Source of the DNA: Candidatus Gallispira edinburgensis
GTDB taxonomy: Bacteria; Bacillota; Clostridia; Lachnospirales; CAG-274
Length of the DNA: 64,000 bases
Reading direction: 5' to 3'
Assembly (NCBI GenBank): GCA_904395805.1
Contig: CAJFNV010000044.1
Coordinates: 1 to 64,000 of the forward strand
How positions within the stretch are numbered: position 1 is the first letter of the stretch; every line of letters begins with the position of its first letter. The notes under the pieces were generated by a model that worked only from the letters and a program-made list of their open reading frames with translations, was not told where the DNA came from and did no database searches. The position numbers and the translations under genes were made by a program. Shown here in pieces: positions 36,841 through 43,537 of the stretch.

Positions 36841-37290
36841 TAACTAAATGATAATGATAAAAATTGATTCTATTATCTTTTTTAAATTTTAAAGGATTAT
36901 ATTATTTGTAAAAAGCTAAAAAGCTTTAAAACTCCAAATATTAAATTTGGATATAAAAACATGAAAAAAGTGCTTTAAGAAAAGCTAAAAATTTTATAAA
37001 ATAACATTTATATAACAATTGTAATATATATATCAAGTGAGTCCGGTGGACTATATATATTTATACATCAGGGTCCAAAGCATGTTTCTTCTCAAATTTA
37101 CTCCATGCAGCGTATGAATAAACCTTGAGAAATTAAATAATGTCTCGAAAAAAATTTTATTATATAATATATAATGTATTATATAATTAATCAGTAGCAG
37201 AACAAAGGCTTAAACTGCACAGGAGGGGTCTCCACCTACCTTATAATTTTATTTTTTTATGCCTTTGTTTTTAATTTAAAAGTAAACATC
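36841..37290. other. Non-coding AT-rich region with several hairpins
   Basis: I see no credible gene here. Dyads include AAAGCT/AGCTTT near 36917, CCAAAT/ATTTGG near 36936, AGTCC/GGACT at 37040-37052 inside alternating AT arms, and AACAAAGGC (37201-37209) against GCCTTTGTT (37261-37269), which encloses GGAG/CTCC. The region separates leader module 2 from the terminator at 36.8 kb. It may be a long structured leader RNA. Confidence 0.5.
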
Positions 37291-37317
37291 ATCTTTTGGA
37301 CAACTTGTCCAAAAGTT
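37291..37317. repeat. Palindrome copy 3 (core GGACAACTTGTCC)
   Basis: Core at 37298-37310 inside CTTTT/AAAAG arms, the most perfect copy. It lies 11 bases after the stop codon of leader peptide 2, exactly as at copy 2. Confidence 0.85.
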
Positions 37318-37321
37318 ACAA

Positions 37322-37354
37322 CTAAGGCGGAATACCACTGTTAATATAAGCCAT
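37322..37354 (-). CDS. Leader peptide 2, MAYINSGIPP
   Basis: A 10-codon minigene, ATG at 37354, TAG at 37322. AAAGGAG lies eight bases upstream, inside an AT-rich segment similar to that ahead of leader peptide 1 (ATAAATAAATAT shared). The peptide ends Ser-Gly-Ile-Pro-Pro-stop. It pairs with palindrome copy 3. The module is a diverged duplicate of the one at 36.1 kb. Confidence 0.7.
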   Translation of the reverse strand: MAYINSGIPP

Positions 37355-37419
37355 AGTATCTACTCCTTTCTTTTCTTTGATATTTATTTATAAATAATAT
37401 AAATAGCTAGTGGAGTGCA

Positions 37420-37477
37420 GAGCCTGACATCAAATCCTAACAGTCACTAATCAAATCATGCACAAACTGTCAGGCTC
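37420..37477. other. Inverted repeat upstream of leader module 2
   Basis: GAGCCTGACA (37420-37429) pairs with TGTCAGGCTC (37468-37477), with extra pairing of GTGGAG and TCCAC outside when a small bulge is allowed. The 38-base loop holds no gene. It lies about 55 bases upstream of leader peptide 2 and could be part of its RNA leader or an operator. Confidence 0.5.
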
Positions 37478-37549
37478 CACAAGGGGGAATTAATTTGAGA
37501 AAAAGTCCCAAAAGAATATTTGTGTATTATTTAGTAGAATAATACACGA

Positions 37550-37574
37550 TAGGACTTGCAGGAATCGAACCTGC
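37550..37574 (-). tRNA. tRNA 3' fragment (T arm and acceptor half), remnant
   Basis: On the minus strand GCAGG-TTCGATT-CCTGC is a perfect T arm, followed by AAGTCCTA. No 5' strand AGGACTT, D arm or anticodon arm is found upstream. It differs in sequence from the fragment at 36.76 kb, so the two came from different tRNAs. Confidence 0.5.
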
Positions 37575-37577
37575 ATT

Positions 37578-37740
37578 TTAAATGTACTTTTGACAAGAGA
37601 AAAAAATAAATTTTGATGAAAAACTTGAACAAGCAAGAAAAAACACACAGAAAAAAGCTGATGATTTAAGCCTTGACAGTGCGTTAATATTCAAGTATAT
37701 AAGCACACCTAAAATAACCATTAAGTCCTTTATAATAATA
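37578..37740. other. Gene-poor spacer between tRNA-like elements
   Basis: The plus strand has a start-less open frame from 37594 to 37749 encoding a charged helix (FDEKLEQARKNTQKKADD). The minus strand has a 47-codon hydrophobic frame (37721-37578) with a weak AAAGGA site. Only one of these antiparallel frames can be real, and I cannot decide which. The plus frame looks like a decayed gene remnant. Confidence 0.25.
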
Positions 37741-37813
37741 CTGGAGTGACAAGATTCGAGGCTTGCAAATGCAGGGATCAAAACCCTGTGCCTTACCCTT
37801 TGGCGACACCCCA
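37741..37813 (-). tRNA. tRNA-Gln-like (anticodon TTG), possibly degenerate
   Basis: The full cloverleaf can be drawn. The acceptor is TGGGGTG/CACTCCA with one G-T pair. The D arm is GCC/GGC. The anticodon arm CAGGG-TTTTGAT-CCCTG is perfect. The T stem GCAAG/CTTGT has an unusual 8-base loop, CCTCGAAT, instead of TTCGAAT. The discriminator is G and no CCA is encoded. It starts seven bases after the stop of the HTH gene and would be cotranscribed with it. It could be a decoy, pseudo-tRNA or processing signal. Confidence 0.55.
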
Positions 37814-37820
37814 GCGGTAA

Positions 37821-38255
37821 TTAATTATTGTTTTTACGAAGGTTGTGAAACAAATAATTTATATTTTCATTTTCAGTTACAAAAACTGTTTTCCCAATAT
37901 CTTCATATAAAAACTCAACTTCTTGTTTGTTATGATCAAGACAAATAATGCCTTGATTTGTAAGCTTTATTATTTCTAATTCCTCCATTACTATATGTGT
38001 ATCTGTCCTGTAAGAGCGGTATAAATGAAATTTGTTTACTTCCTGTATATTAGTCCTACCAAGTAAATAATCAACAGAACACTCTAAATTTTCAGCAATT
38101 TTTTGAAAATTTTGAGTTAAAATATCTGTTCCATTTGACATTTTTGCTATAGTATTCTTCCCTAATCCACAATTTAATAATAATTGATTTATACTAATAT
38201 TTTTCTTTTTTGCTTGTTGCTTAATTCTCTCTGCTATTTTTTGTGGATTGTACAT
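37821..38255 (-). CDS. XRE-type HTH regulator
   Basis: A 144-residue protein. The N-terminal 60 residues are a Cro/C1-type HTH (KNISINQLLLNCGLGKNTIAKM, then CSVDYLLGRT, which is typical of the fifth helix). The C-terminal 70 residues carry a small beta-rich domain of unknown ligand (IVMEELEIIKLTNQGIICLD). It lies directly downstream of the sigma-like gene and upstream of the control region, so it is a candidate binder of the ICE palindromes or inverted repeats, by inference. Confidence 0.8.
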   Translation of the reverse strand: MYNPQKIAERIKQQAKKKNISINQLLLNCGLGKNTIAKMSNGTDILTQNFQKIAENLECSVDYLLGRTNIQEVNKFHLYRSYRTDTHIVMEELEIIKLTNQGIICLDHNKQEVEFLYEDIGKTVFVTENENINYLFHNLRKNNN

Positions 38256-38268
38256 AATAATTTCACCT

Positions 38269-38718
38269 CTATTTTAATATTTTAGCTTCAATAATTTTTA
38301 TGGTGTTAGAAACTAAAATTCTTGACTTTTTCACTTCTTTTGAGATTTCAGATATATTATACCTATATAAATAGTAATATTCATATACCTTATATTCAAA
38401 TTTAGATAGTTTATCTTTGTTATTATATAACTTAATATATTTAACTATAATTTTCTCAACATCTGCTGCAAGCTTAATAAGTTTCTCAGAAATTGCCTGC
38501 TGACTAACTTTCAATATATCCGCGATCTGTTTAGTGTTCAAACACTCTACATATTTATATTCCATTAATTTTCGTTCATCTTCAGATAAATATGACATTA
38601 CAATATTCTTCATATTTATCAATGCCGGCTTTTCATAAGTCTTAAATTTATTATCATATTTTGATAATTTAAAATCTATCAAATCTTTGTTCTTATCCGT
38701 TCTATGTATAATTTCCAT
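38269..38718 (-). CDS. Sigma-factor-like two-HTH regulator
   Basis: A 149-residue basic protein with two helix-turn-helix segments: SEDERKLMEYKYVECLNTKQ ... ADILKVSQQAISEKLIKL near residues 45-85, and YRYNISEISKEVKKSRILVS near 113-135. The first resembles sigma-70 region 4. Such orphan sigma-like proteins often activate ICE or phage operons. It is encoded just ahead of the XRE gene and leads into the leader-rich control region. Confidence 0.65.
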   Translation of the reverse strand: MEIIHRTDKNKDLIDFKLSKYDNKFKTYEKPALINMKNIVMSYLSEDERKLMEYKYVECLNTKQIADILKVSQQAISEKLIKLAADVEKIIVKYIKLYNNKDKLSKFEYKVYEYYYLYRYNISEISKEVKKSRILVSNTIKIIEAKILK

Positions 38719-38762
38719 ACAAGATTATCCTCCAACTAATAACTCCGACAAAAAATAAAATA

Positions 38763-38954
38763 TCAGTGCCTCTTTCTTATTTTGCCGGTTCTCCTGTCCA
38801 CTTCCTGCTCTGCCTCTTTAAATGACTTATATTTTCCTATTAAAGCCCTACTGTTTATAAAACTATGATTTGAATACAACTCATAGCAATTTACAGATTT
38901 TCTTATAATGATAAAGCAAAGCACATTTTCTATATAAATATTCATAATACTCAT
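38763..38954 (-). CDS. Small hypothetical protein
   Basis: A 63-residue basic protein ending in GKYKSFKEAEQEVDRRTGKI and RKRH. AAAGGA lies some ten bases before the ATG at 38954. The C-terminal helix pattern resembles short ICE orphan proteins, but I do not recognise it. It sits between repA and the sigma-like gene. Coding status is likely but not certain. Confidence 0.45.
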   Translation of the reverse strand: MSIMNIYIENVLCFIIIRKSVNCYELYSNHSFINSRALIGKYKSFKEAEQEVDRRTGKIRKRH

Positions 38955-39138
38955 ATATTAAATTCCTTTCTAACCTTCGCTTTCTATATCTCTTCATATA
39001 TACAAAGGTTTTTAGCAAATTACAAACAAGTTGGTTTACATTTTGCTTGTATTTTCTGAAGAAATTATTAACTTTAATGGTGGTTTTGTAAATTCTTCTC
39101 TTAGTTACATATAAGAGACTGCACCTCAAAAATAAATA

Positions 39139-40233
39139 TTACTTCAATTTGTTTTTTTCCGCTTTTCGTTTTAAAATTGCAGTAATTTCATCTTCACTGT
39201 ATATGTGCTGATTATAATTATTAAAAACACCCTTTGGCGGCTGCATACTCGTTGGAGCTTTCCCTGTAGCCTCTCTTTTTCTTTCTATTAGCTGCCAATT
39301 GTTCATGAGAGACTTTAGTGCTTCAAAGTTAGCAATAGGGACATTGCCTAAGCACCAATTCCGAGCATTATAATAATCATAAAAATGCTTTGCATCGAAT
39401 GTATAGTTGTTGTCGTTTATGTATTTTTTTATATCTTCTATGTCAGGTACATAACAACTACAACTACACTCAGTATTACTCTCCTCAGTATACTTAAAGT
39501 CAGTATTATTAATATAAATATAACTATTATTATTATAACTTGGGTTCAGATTCTGAACTTCCTGAGGTCCATATTCTATACCACTGGGATTCATATTCTG
39601 AACTTCTTGAGGTTCGTATTCCGTACCACTGAGGTACGCATTCTGTACCACTGAGGTACACATTTCGTACCTCTCAGAAGGGTATACTTCCCCATGGTTC
39701 AATTCAGTGCAATTTTTGAACATGTCCCAACCCTTTTCAAATTCTATGTTTAAAACATCTTCGTTCGGATCAGCTGTCGCAGATAATAGTAAGTTATCAT
39801 CATTATTTGATATAGCTACTGAACAATTGTCTGTATTTTGAGATTCAGAAACTTGTTGTTGTTGTTCATCAGCTGAGTCTGTTTCTTTATATATATTAAA
39901 AACATATATAAGAGCAGGCTTTCCCATTCCCTGTTTTTCTTTTTTTATAAGGTTATATTTAATTAACTCATTGAATAGATCTATAGCTTTCGTTCTTCCG
40001 CAGTCAAGAAATTCTCTTACCTCATCAACTTTAAATATTATGTAAACCCTGTTATAATCATCAAGCCACCCATTTTTTTGGCTCAGGCTCATACGATCAA
40101 GAAGAAGTCCGTATAATATTTTTGCAAGCGGAGACAACTTGCGATAATATTTATTCGTAAACAATTCTCTGGGCAATCTGTAAAAGCTGAATTGTTCACT
40201 TTCATTGCCATAATAATAATCGAAATTTTTCAT
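39139..40233 (-). CDS. repA: RepA_N-type replication initiator
   Basis: A 364-residue initiator. The N-terminal RepA_N domain is clear (residues 10-115): QFSFYRLPRELFTNKYYRKL, LSPLAKILYGLLLDRMSLS, VYIIFKVDEVREFLDCGRTK. The middle is Gln/Asn-rich, with a repeated VQNMNPSGIEYGPQE pattern that reflects iteron-like DNA repeats. The C-terminal 110 residues are a DnaD-like or host-specific tail. RepA_N proteins of ICEs and plasmids such as pSK41 start replication at an origin inside their own gene. AAAGGGG lies seven bases before the ATG. The excised ICE can probably replicate. Confidence 0.85.
   Translation of the reverse strand: MKNFDYYYGNESEQFSFYRLPRELFTNKYYRKLSPLAKILYGLLLDRMSLSQKNGWLDDYNRVYIIFKVDEVREFLDCGRTKAIDLFNELIKYNLIKKEKQGMGKPALIYVFNIYKETDSADEQQQQVSESQNTDNCSVAISNNDDNLLLSATADPNEDVLNIEFEKGWDMFKNCTELNHGEVYPSERYEMCTSVVQNAYLSGTEYEPQEVQNMNPSGIEYGPQEVQNLNPSYNNNSYIYINNTDFKYTEESNTECSCSCYVPDIEDIKKYINDNNYTFDAKHFYDYYNARNWCLGNVPIANFEALKSLMNNWQLIERKREATGKAPTSMQPPKGVFNNYNQHIYSEDEITAILKRKAEKNKLK
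39551..39682. repeat. Iteron array inside repA, candidate replication origin
   Basis: Six consecutive imperfect repeats of 22-23 bp with consensus near TTCTGTACCACTGAGGTNCA. The best two adjacent copies share TACCACTGAGGTAC, itself a near dyad. RepA_N family origins are known to lie in the rep coding region as tandem repeats, so this is the likely oriV of the circular ICE. Confidence 0.7.
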
Positions 40234-40236
40234 TTA

Positions 40237-40581
40237 TTAACCCCTTTCAGTAAAAGAGTCCATTGTTAAGTCATTTATTTTATCCTTTATATCTTCGCAT
40301 GCTTGTCTATATCCTTGTTTATATCCCTCCCTATATTCATAATTTTCTTTTTCCTTATTTACATTGGAAATATCTATAATTTTAGAAATATCTGTCCTGC
40401 CCAGTAAATAATCGACAGAACAATTAAAATAATCTGCTATTTTAGTAAGAGTTTCACCATTAGGAATTGTTCCGTTTTTCCATTTTGTTGCAATAGCAGT
40501 TGATAAGCCAATTGCTTTAGCTACTGTATTAGGTTTGCAGTTGTTTTTTGTACATAGGTAATATAATCGTTCCCAAAACAT
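40237..40581 (-). CDS. XRE-type HTH regulator
   Basis: A 114-residue protein. The N-terminal HTH covers residues 1-65 (NCKPNTVAKAIGLSTAIATK, then GTIPNGETLTKIADYFNCSV and DYLLGRT). The tail has an RE-x-YKQGYRQACEDIKDKI helix. It shares its C1-type layout and the SVDYLLGRT element with the HTH gene at 37.8 kb. It ends three bases before repA and probably controls replication or the following methyltransferase-led operon. Confidence 0.82.
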   Translation of the reverse strand: MFWERLYYLCTKNNCKPNTVAKAIGLSTAIATKWKNGTIPNGETLTKIADYFNCSVDYLLGRTDISKIIDISNVNKEKENYEYREGYKQGYRQACEDIKDKINDLTMDSFTERG

Positions 40582-40603
40582 AATAGTAATACCTCCAATG
40601 TTT

Positions 40604-42043
40604 TTATTCTTTTAAATTTGCCATAATAATAACTTTAGCCATAACAGGTACAACGCTGTTACCTATTCTTGCCACTTGCTCCTTAACTGGGTATTTTTTT
40701 CCCATGTAGTCTTTATTTATAACATAATTTTGGGGAAATCCCTGAGCAAGTTTCAATTCTTCAGGCTTAAGCATTCTGAGAAAAATGTCTTTTATAACAT
40801 ACTTTTCTCCGTGAATATCTAAAACAATATTCACTAATCCAAAACGATCCTTTGTAGTAATGGTATGTAATGGTTCCTGAACACTCTGGACACCATCTCC
40901 GCCATAGTATTTTATTAAAAATGCACTTACTAACCCGAAATGTCCCGGCGACGTTGTAATTGTATGTAACGGCTCATCACAACCCTGTCCTACACCTGTT
41001 TTATAAAACTTCGTTATAAAAGCTGTCACAAGGGCATATCTGTTTGATGTATCTATTGTCTGTAAAGGTTCATTTATCGTTTGACCTCTAGCATCTCCCT
41101 TCACGGTTTCACCGTGATATTGGATGAGAAAGGCTGTTGCTTCTTTCTCCGGCACAATAAACGGATCTTCTGCATTAATTATAAATTTGCGGATTCCGTT
41201 TGCAATTCTTCTCTGAGTAGCCTCCGCCAAAGGCTTTTTTCTGGCAAAAATGCTTTTGCCTAAATCTGTCCAGTCAATTACTGTAGATACAGGAATCCAT
41301 TTTTTAAGTCCGTTGCTACCATCTTTGCTATGTGTAGGCTTAGGGAATTTTACCTCTTTACCATCAGATCTGAAAACTGCGTACCACCGTTTACGGGTCG
41401 TAGGGGCACCGTAATCTGCAGCACATAATTCAGTACAGCCAAAATTAAACCTGAGATGGGCAACATTAGCGTATCTATAATTACAGTCAATACAGTACTC
41501 ATATATGCAGTTGTTTTTATTTTCACAACTGCTGCAGGTATAGTTTTTATCACAAAATACCTTTCTATCGCCTGTAGTCATAGAGGATATGAAACACTTA
41601 TAACATTCCCCTTCCATTTTAGCGACAGGCTTTCCTTCATCTGTAAGTGGGCACCATTTCTGTATTTCTTCCACATTTTCCATAAAGAGAAATTGTGGAA
41701 GTTCGCCTGTAATATCCATGATCTGTTTACAAAGCCTGTAAACAGACCACGGAAGTATTCGCAGACCGTTTTCTCTTGGCTGACCTCCCTTTGCACGGCT
41801 ATGACTTGTACAGTCGGGAGATGCCCACATAACCCCAACTTTATCTGTAGCTTTCAAATACTTTGACAGATCGACTTCAAATATATCTTCTGTTAAATGT
41901 AGAGTGTCGGGATGGTTTGTCCGGTGCATGAGAATCGCCATCGGATCATGATTAATGGCGATATCAACTCTTACACCTGCTTCTTCCATCCCCGTACTTG
42001 CCCCACCCCCTCCGGCAAAACAATCAATATTTTTAATATTCAT
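40604..42043 (-). CDS. C5-cytosine DNA methyltransferase, solitary
   Basis: A 479-residue enzyme. Motif I is DCFAGGGGASTGMEEAG; motif IV is the variant ASPDCTSHSRAKGG (catalytic Cys in PDC rather than PPC); motif VI is LFMENVEEI. A Cys-rich insert (CYKCF ... CSSCENKNNC ... CIDCNYRYAN) may bind zinc. Three copies of a PLHTITT-type segment make up the target-recognition part. Motif X lies at the C-terminus (ARIGNSVVPVMAKVI). No restriction nuclease is nearby, so it is likely an antirestriction or ICE-marking enzyme. GAGGTG precedes the ATG. Confidence 0.9.
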   Translation of the reverse strand: MNIKNIDCFAGGGGASTGMEEAGVRVDIAINHDPMAILMHRTNHPDTLHLTEDIFEVDLSKYLKATDKVGVMWASPDCTSHSRAKGGQPRENGLRILPWSVYRLCKQIMDITGELPQFLFMENVEEIQKWCPLTDEGKPVAKMEGECYKCFISSMTTGDRKVFCDKNYTCSSCENKNNCIYEYCIDCNYRYANVAHLRFNFGCTELCAADYGAPTTRKRWYAVFRSDGKEVKFPKPTHSKDGSNGLKKWIPVSTVIDWTDLGKSIFARKKPLAEATQRRIANGIRKFIINAEDPFIVPEKEATAFLIQYHGETVKGDARGQTINEPLQTIDTSNRYALVTAFITKFYKTGVGQGCDEPLHTITTSPGHFGLVSAFLIKYYGGDGVQSVQEPLHTITTKDRFGLVNIVLDIHGEKYVIKDIFLRMLKPEELKLAQGFPQNYVINKDYMGKKYPVKEQVARIGNSVVPVMAKVIIMANLKE

Positions 42044-42061
42044 AAACTACACCTCATTCTT

Positions 42062-42380
42062 TACCATTACACTATAAAACATCTCAATGCTAAACACTAC
42101 CTGACTTGACAATACCTATACATTACTCACTATTCCATACTGCATCTCGCCTTACCTATACTTCACAGCAGCACACCTCGCACTACCTATACGTCACCAC
42201 ACCGCACCTTACTTTGCCTTGACATGATGCCAAACTTTACCATACCATAACTATACTGTACATAACAACACAATACCTTGCCTTAACCCTGCGGAACCTT
42301 ACCAAACCATGCTCTACCTTGACTTAACAAGACTAAACCCTACAACACCTAACACCGCTACACCCTACCTTTACACTTCA
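42062..42380. repeat. Degenerate pentanucleotide array, non-coding
   Basis: A G-poor plus strand with strong period 5. In one stretch nine successive pentamers end in C, mostly AC (TTACC ATACC ATAAC TATAC, then TGTAC ATAAC AACAC AATAC). As the minus-strand transcript it reads mostly GTNNN units. Period 5 rules out coding. It fills the whole gap between the phage-type gene and the methyltransferase start. A second, shorter array with the same pattern lies at 43.0 kb. Confidence 0.75.
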
Positions 42381-42989
42381 TTAATCATCCAGATATTCTA
42401 CAGTAAACCTTCCTTTGCCGCTGTTTCTCCACTGACCGGTGCCGCCCAGCTTACCGTAATCAAGAAGTTCCCTGACCCATTTTTCATGCTTATCATCTAA
42501 CAAAAGAATAGAAAATTCCTCTGTAGAACCTGCCGGCACGCTTTCAGAATTTGCAAGTGCCACGATTTCGCCTTGTGGCGTACTGGCTCTTAAAGGTCTT
42601 TGACAGCTGCCTATTTCTCCTTTTACGTTTATAGGTATTTTTCTAGGCTGTGGGAAAATTAACTTATCTATGATCTGCTTATATGCACGGAATTCTTTTT
42701 TGCTTGATTCGGTGTCACTGACCTTTTTAAGTGCTTTTGCAGCATCTTTTAAGTAGCCTTTCCACTGGTAGTCATACACGAATGGATTACCATTCTCATC
42801 TTTTGGGAATACCGTCATTGATTCATTTACAACAGCATCAACTCCTAATGCTTCTACTTCTTCTTTGATGCTCTTCGGATCAGGAGCCTTACTAGCTATA
42901 AATTTTTCGTGGATAGAAGGATCATTATTTGCTGTTCCCAGTAATTCCTCAATAAATGTTATTCTTACTTTTAATTCTTTCATTTTCAT
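42381..42989 (-). CDS. Phage/ICE-type conserved hypothetical protein
   Basis: A 202-residue protein read from the ATG at 42989 (an ATG at 42983 is also possible). It starts with a strand (KMKELKVRITFIEELLG). It has KIPINVKGEIGSCQRPLRAS and VALANSESVPAGS in the middle, and ends with an LLDYGKLGGTGQWRNSGKGR glycine-rich loop. Proteins of this pattern occur next to SSB genes in Clostridia phages and ICEs; I know no function for them. It is cotranscribed with SSB and the methyltransferase. A nucleic-acid role is inferred from context only. Confidence 0.6.
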   Translation of the reverse strand: MKMKELKVRITFIEELLGTANNDPSIHEKFIASKAPDPKSIKEEVEALGVDAVVNESMTVFPKDENGNPFVYDYQWKGYLKDAAKALKKVSDTESSKKEFRAYKQIIDKLIFPQPRKIPINVKGEIGSCQRPLRASTPQGEIVALANSESVPAGSTEEFSILLLDDKHEKWVRELLDYGKLGGTGQWRNSGKGRFTVEYLDD

Positions 42990-43009
42990 CAATTCCTTTC
43001 TTAATTATC

Positions 43010-43095
43010 TAAAACTCAACTATGCATCTCGTAACTTTACCTTTACCACACAATACTGCACCTTACATTACCAAACCATTACGTTACTAGATATG
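43010..43095. repeat. Short degenerate pentanucleotide array
   Basis: Seven successive plus-strand pentamers begin with AC (ACCAC ACAAT ACTGC ACCTT, then ACATT ACCAA ACCAT). On the transcript strand this is the NNNGT pattern also seen at 42.1-42.4 kb. It forms the 5' leader of the phage-type gene, between its start and the SSB gene. Confidence 0.65.
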
Positions 43096-43126
43096 TTACA
43101 ATATGTATTTTGCTTATTTATTGGAA

Positions 43127-43537
43127 CTAAAACGGAAGAGTTTCATCACCGGCTTCTTCATATGGCATATCGTTATATTCTGCAGCTTCTCCATTTTCTC
43201 CATTTGCAGGATTTTTGCTGTTCGTCTTTGTTTCACAGAATTCAAAAGTTTCAATAACAACATCTGTTGAATATTTCTTAATGTTCTGCTGGTCTATGTA
43301 ATTGCTTACCTGCAACCTGCCTGTTACAGCAATTCTGTTGCCCTTACGGAAATACTGTCCTATATTCTCACCACGCTTACCAAAACATACGCAGTTTATA
43401 AAATCCACTGCGGGGTCACTTTCCTTTCTATTTTTTGAATAAGGTCTTTCTACAGCTACAGTAAATCTGCACACAGCTAAAGGTTCTGCTGTCTGTGTTG
43501 CAGCCTGAACATATTTAATTTCTGGATCTCTCGCCAT
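43127..43537 (-). CDS. ssb: Single-stranded DNA-binding protein, 5' end interrupted
   Basis: An SSB with the OB-fold pattern: RDPEIKYVQAATQTAEPLAV, FTVAVERPYSKNRKESDPAV, DFINCVCFGKRGENIGQYF, RKGNRIAVTGRLQVSNY. The C-terminus is acidic and ends DETLPF, the partner-binding tip. The remaining frame starts at ATG 43537 (136 residues). The native start is evidently ATG at 43564, which would give MN-stop-VILLGRMARDPE: codon 3, normally Lys, is TAA. AGGAGG stands eight bases before 43564. The shorter product lacks the first beta strand. It would cover ssDNA during transfer or replication if functional. Confidence 0.8.
   Translation of the reverse strand: MARDPEIKYVQAATQTAEPLAVCRFTVAVERPYSKNRKESDPAVDFINCVCFGKRGENIGQYFRKGNRIAVTGRLQVSNYIDQQNIKKYSTDVVIETFEFCETKTNSKNPANGENGEAAEYNDMPYEEAGDETLPF

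Noticed and set aside
38881-39129. 82-codon basic minus-strand frame overlapping the 63-residue gene
   Set aside because: No ribosome site at its ATGs, overlap of 74 bases with a better supported gene, and Tyr/Lys/Arg-rich composition typical of a chance AT-rich frame.
42381-42989. Annotation as RecT or another recombinase
   Set aside because: Its neighbours (ssb, methyltransferase) suggest it, but the sequence shows no RecT or Erf pattern; kept as unrecognised.
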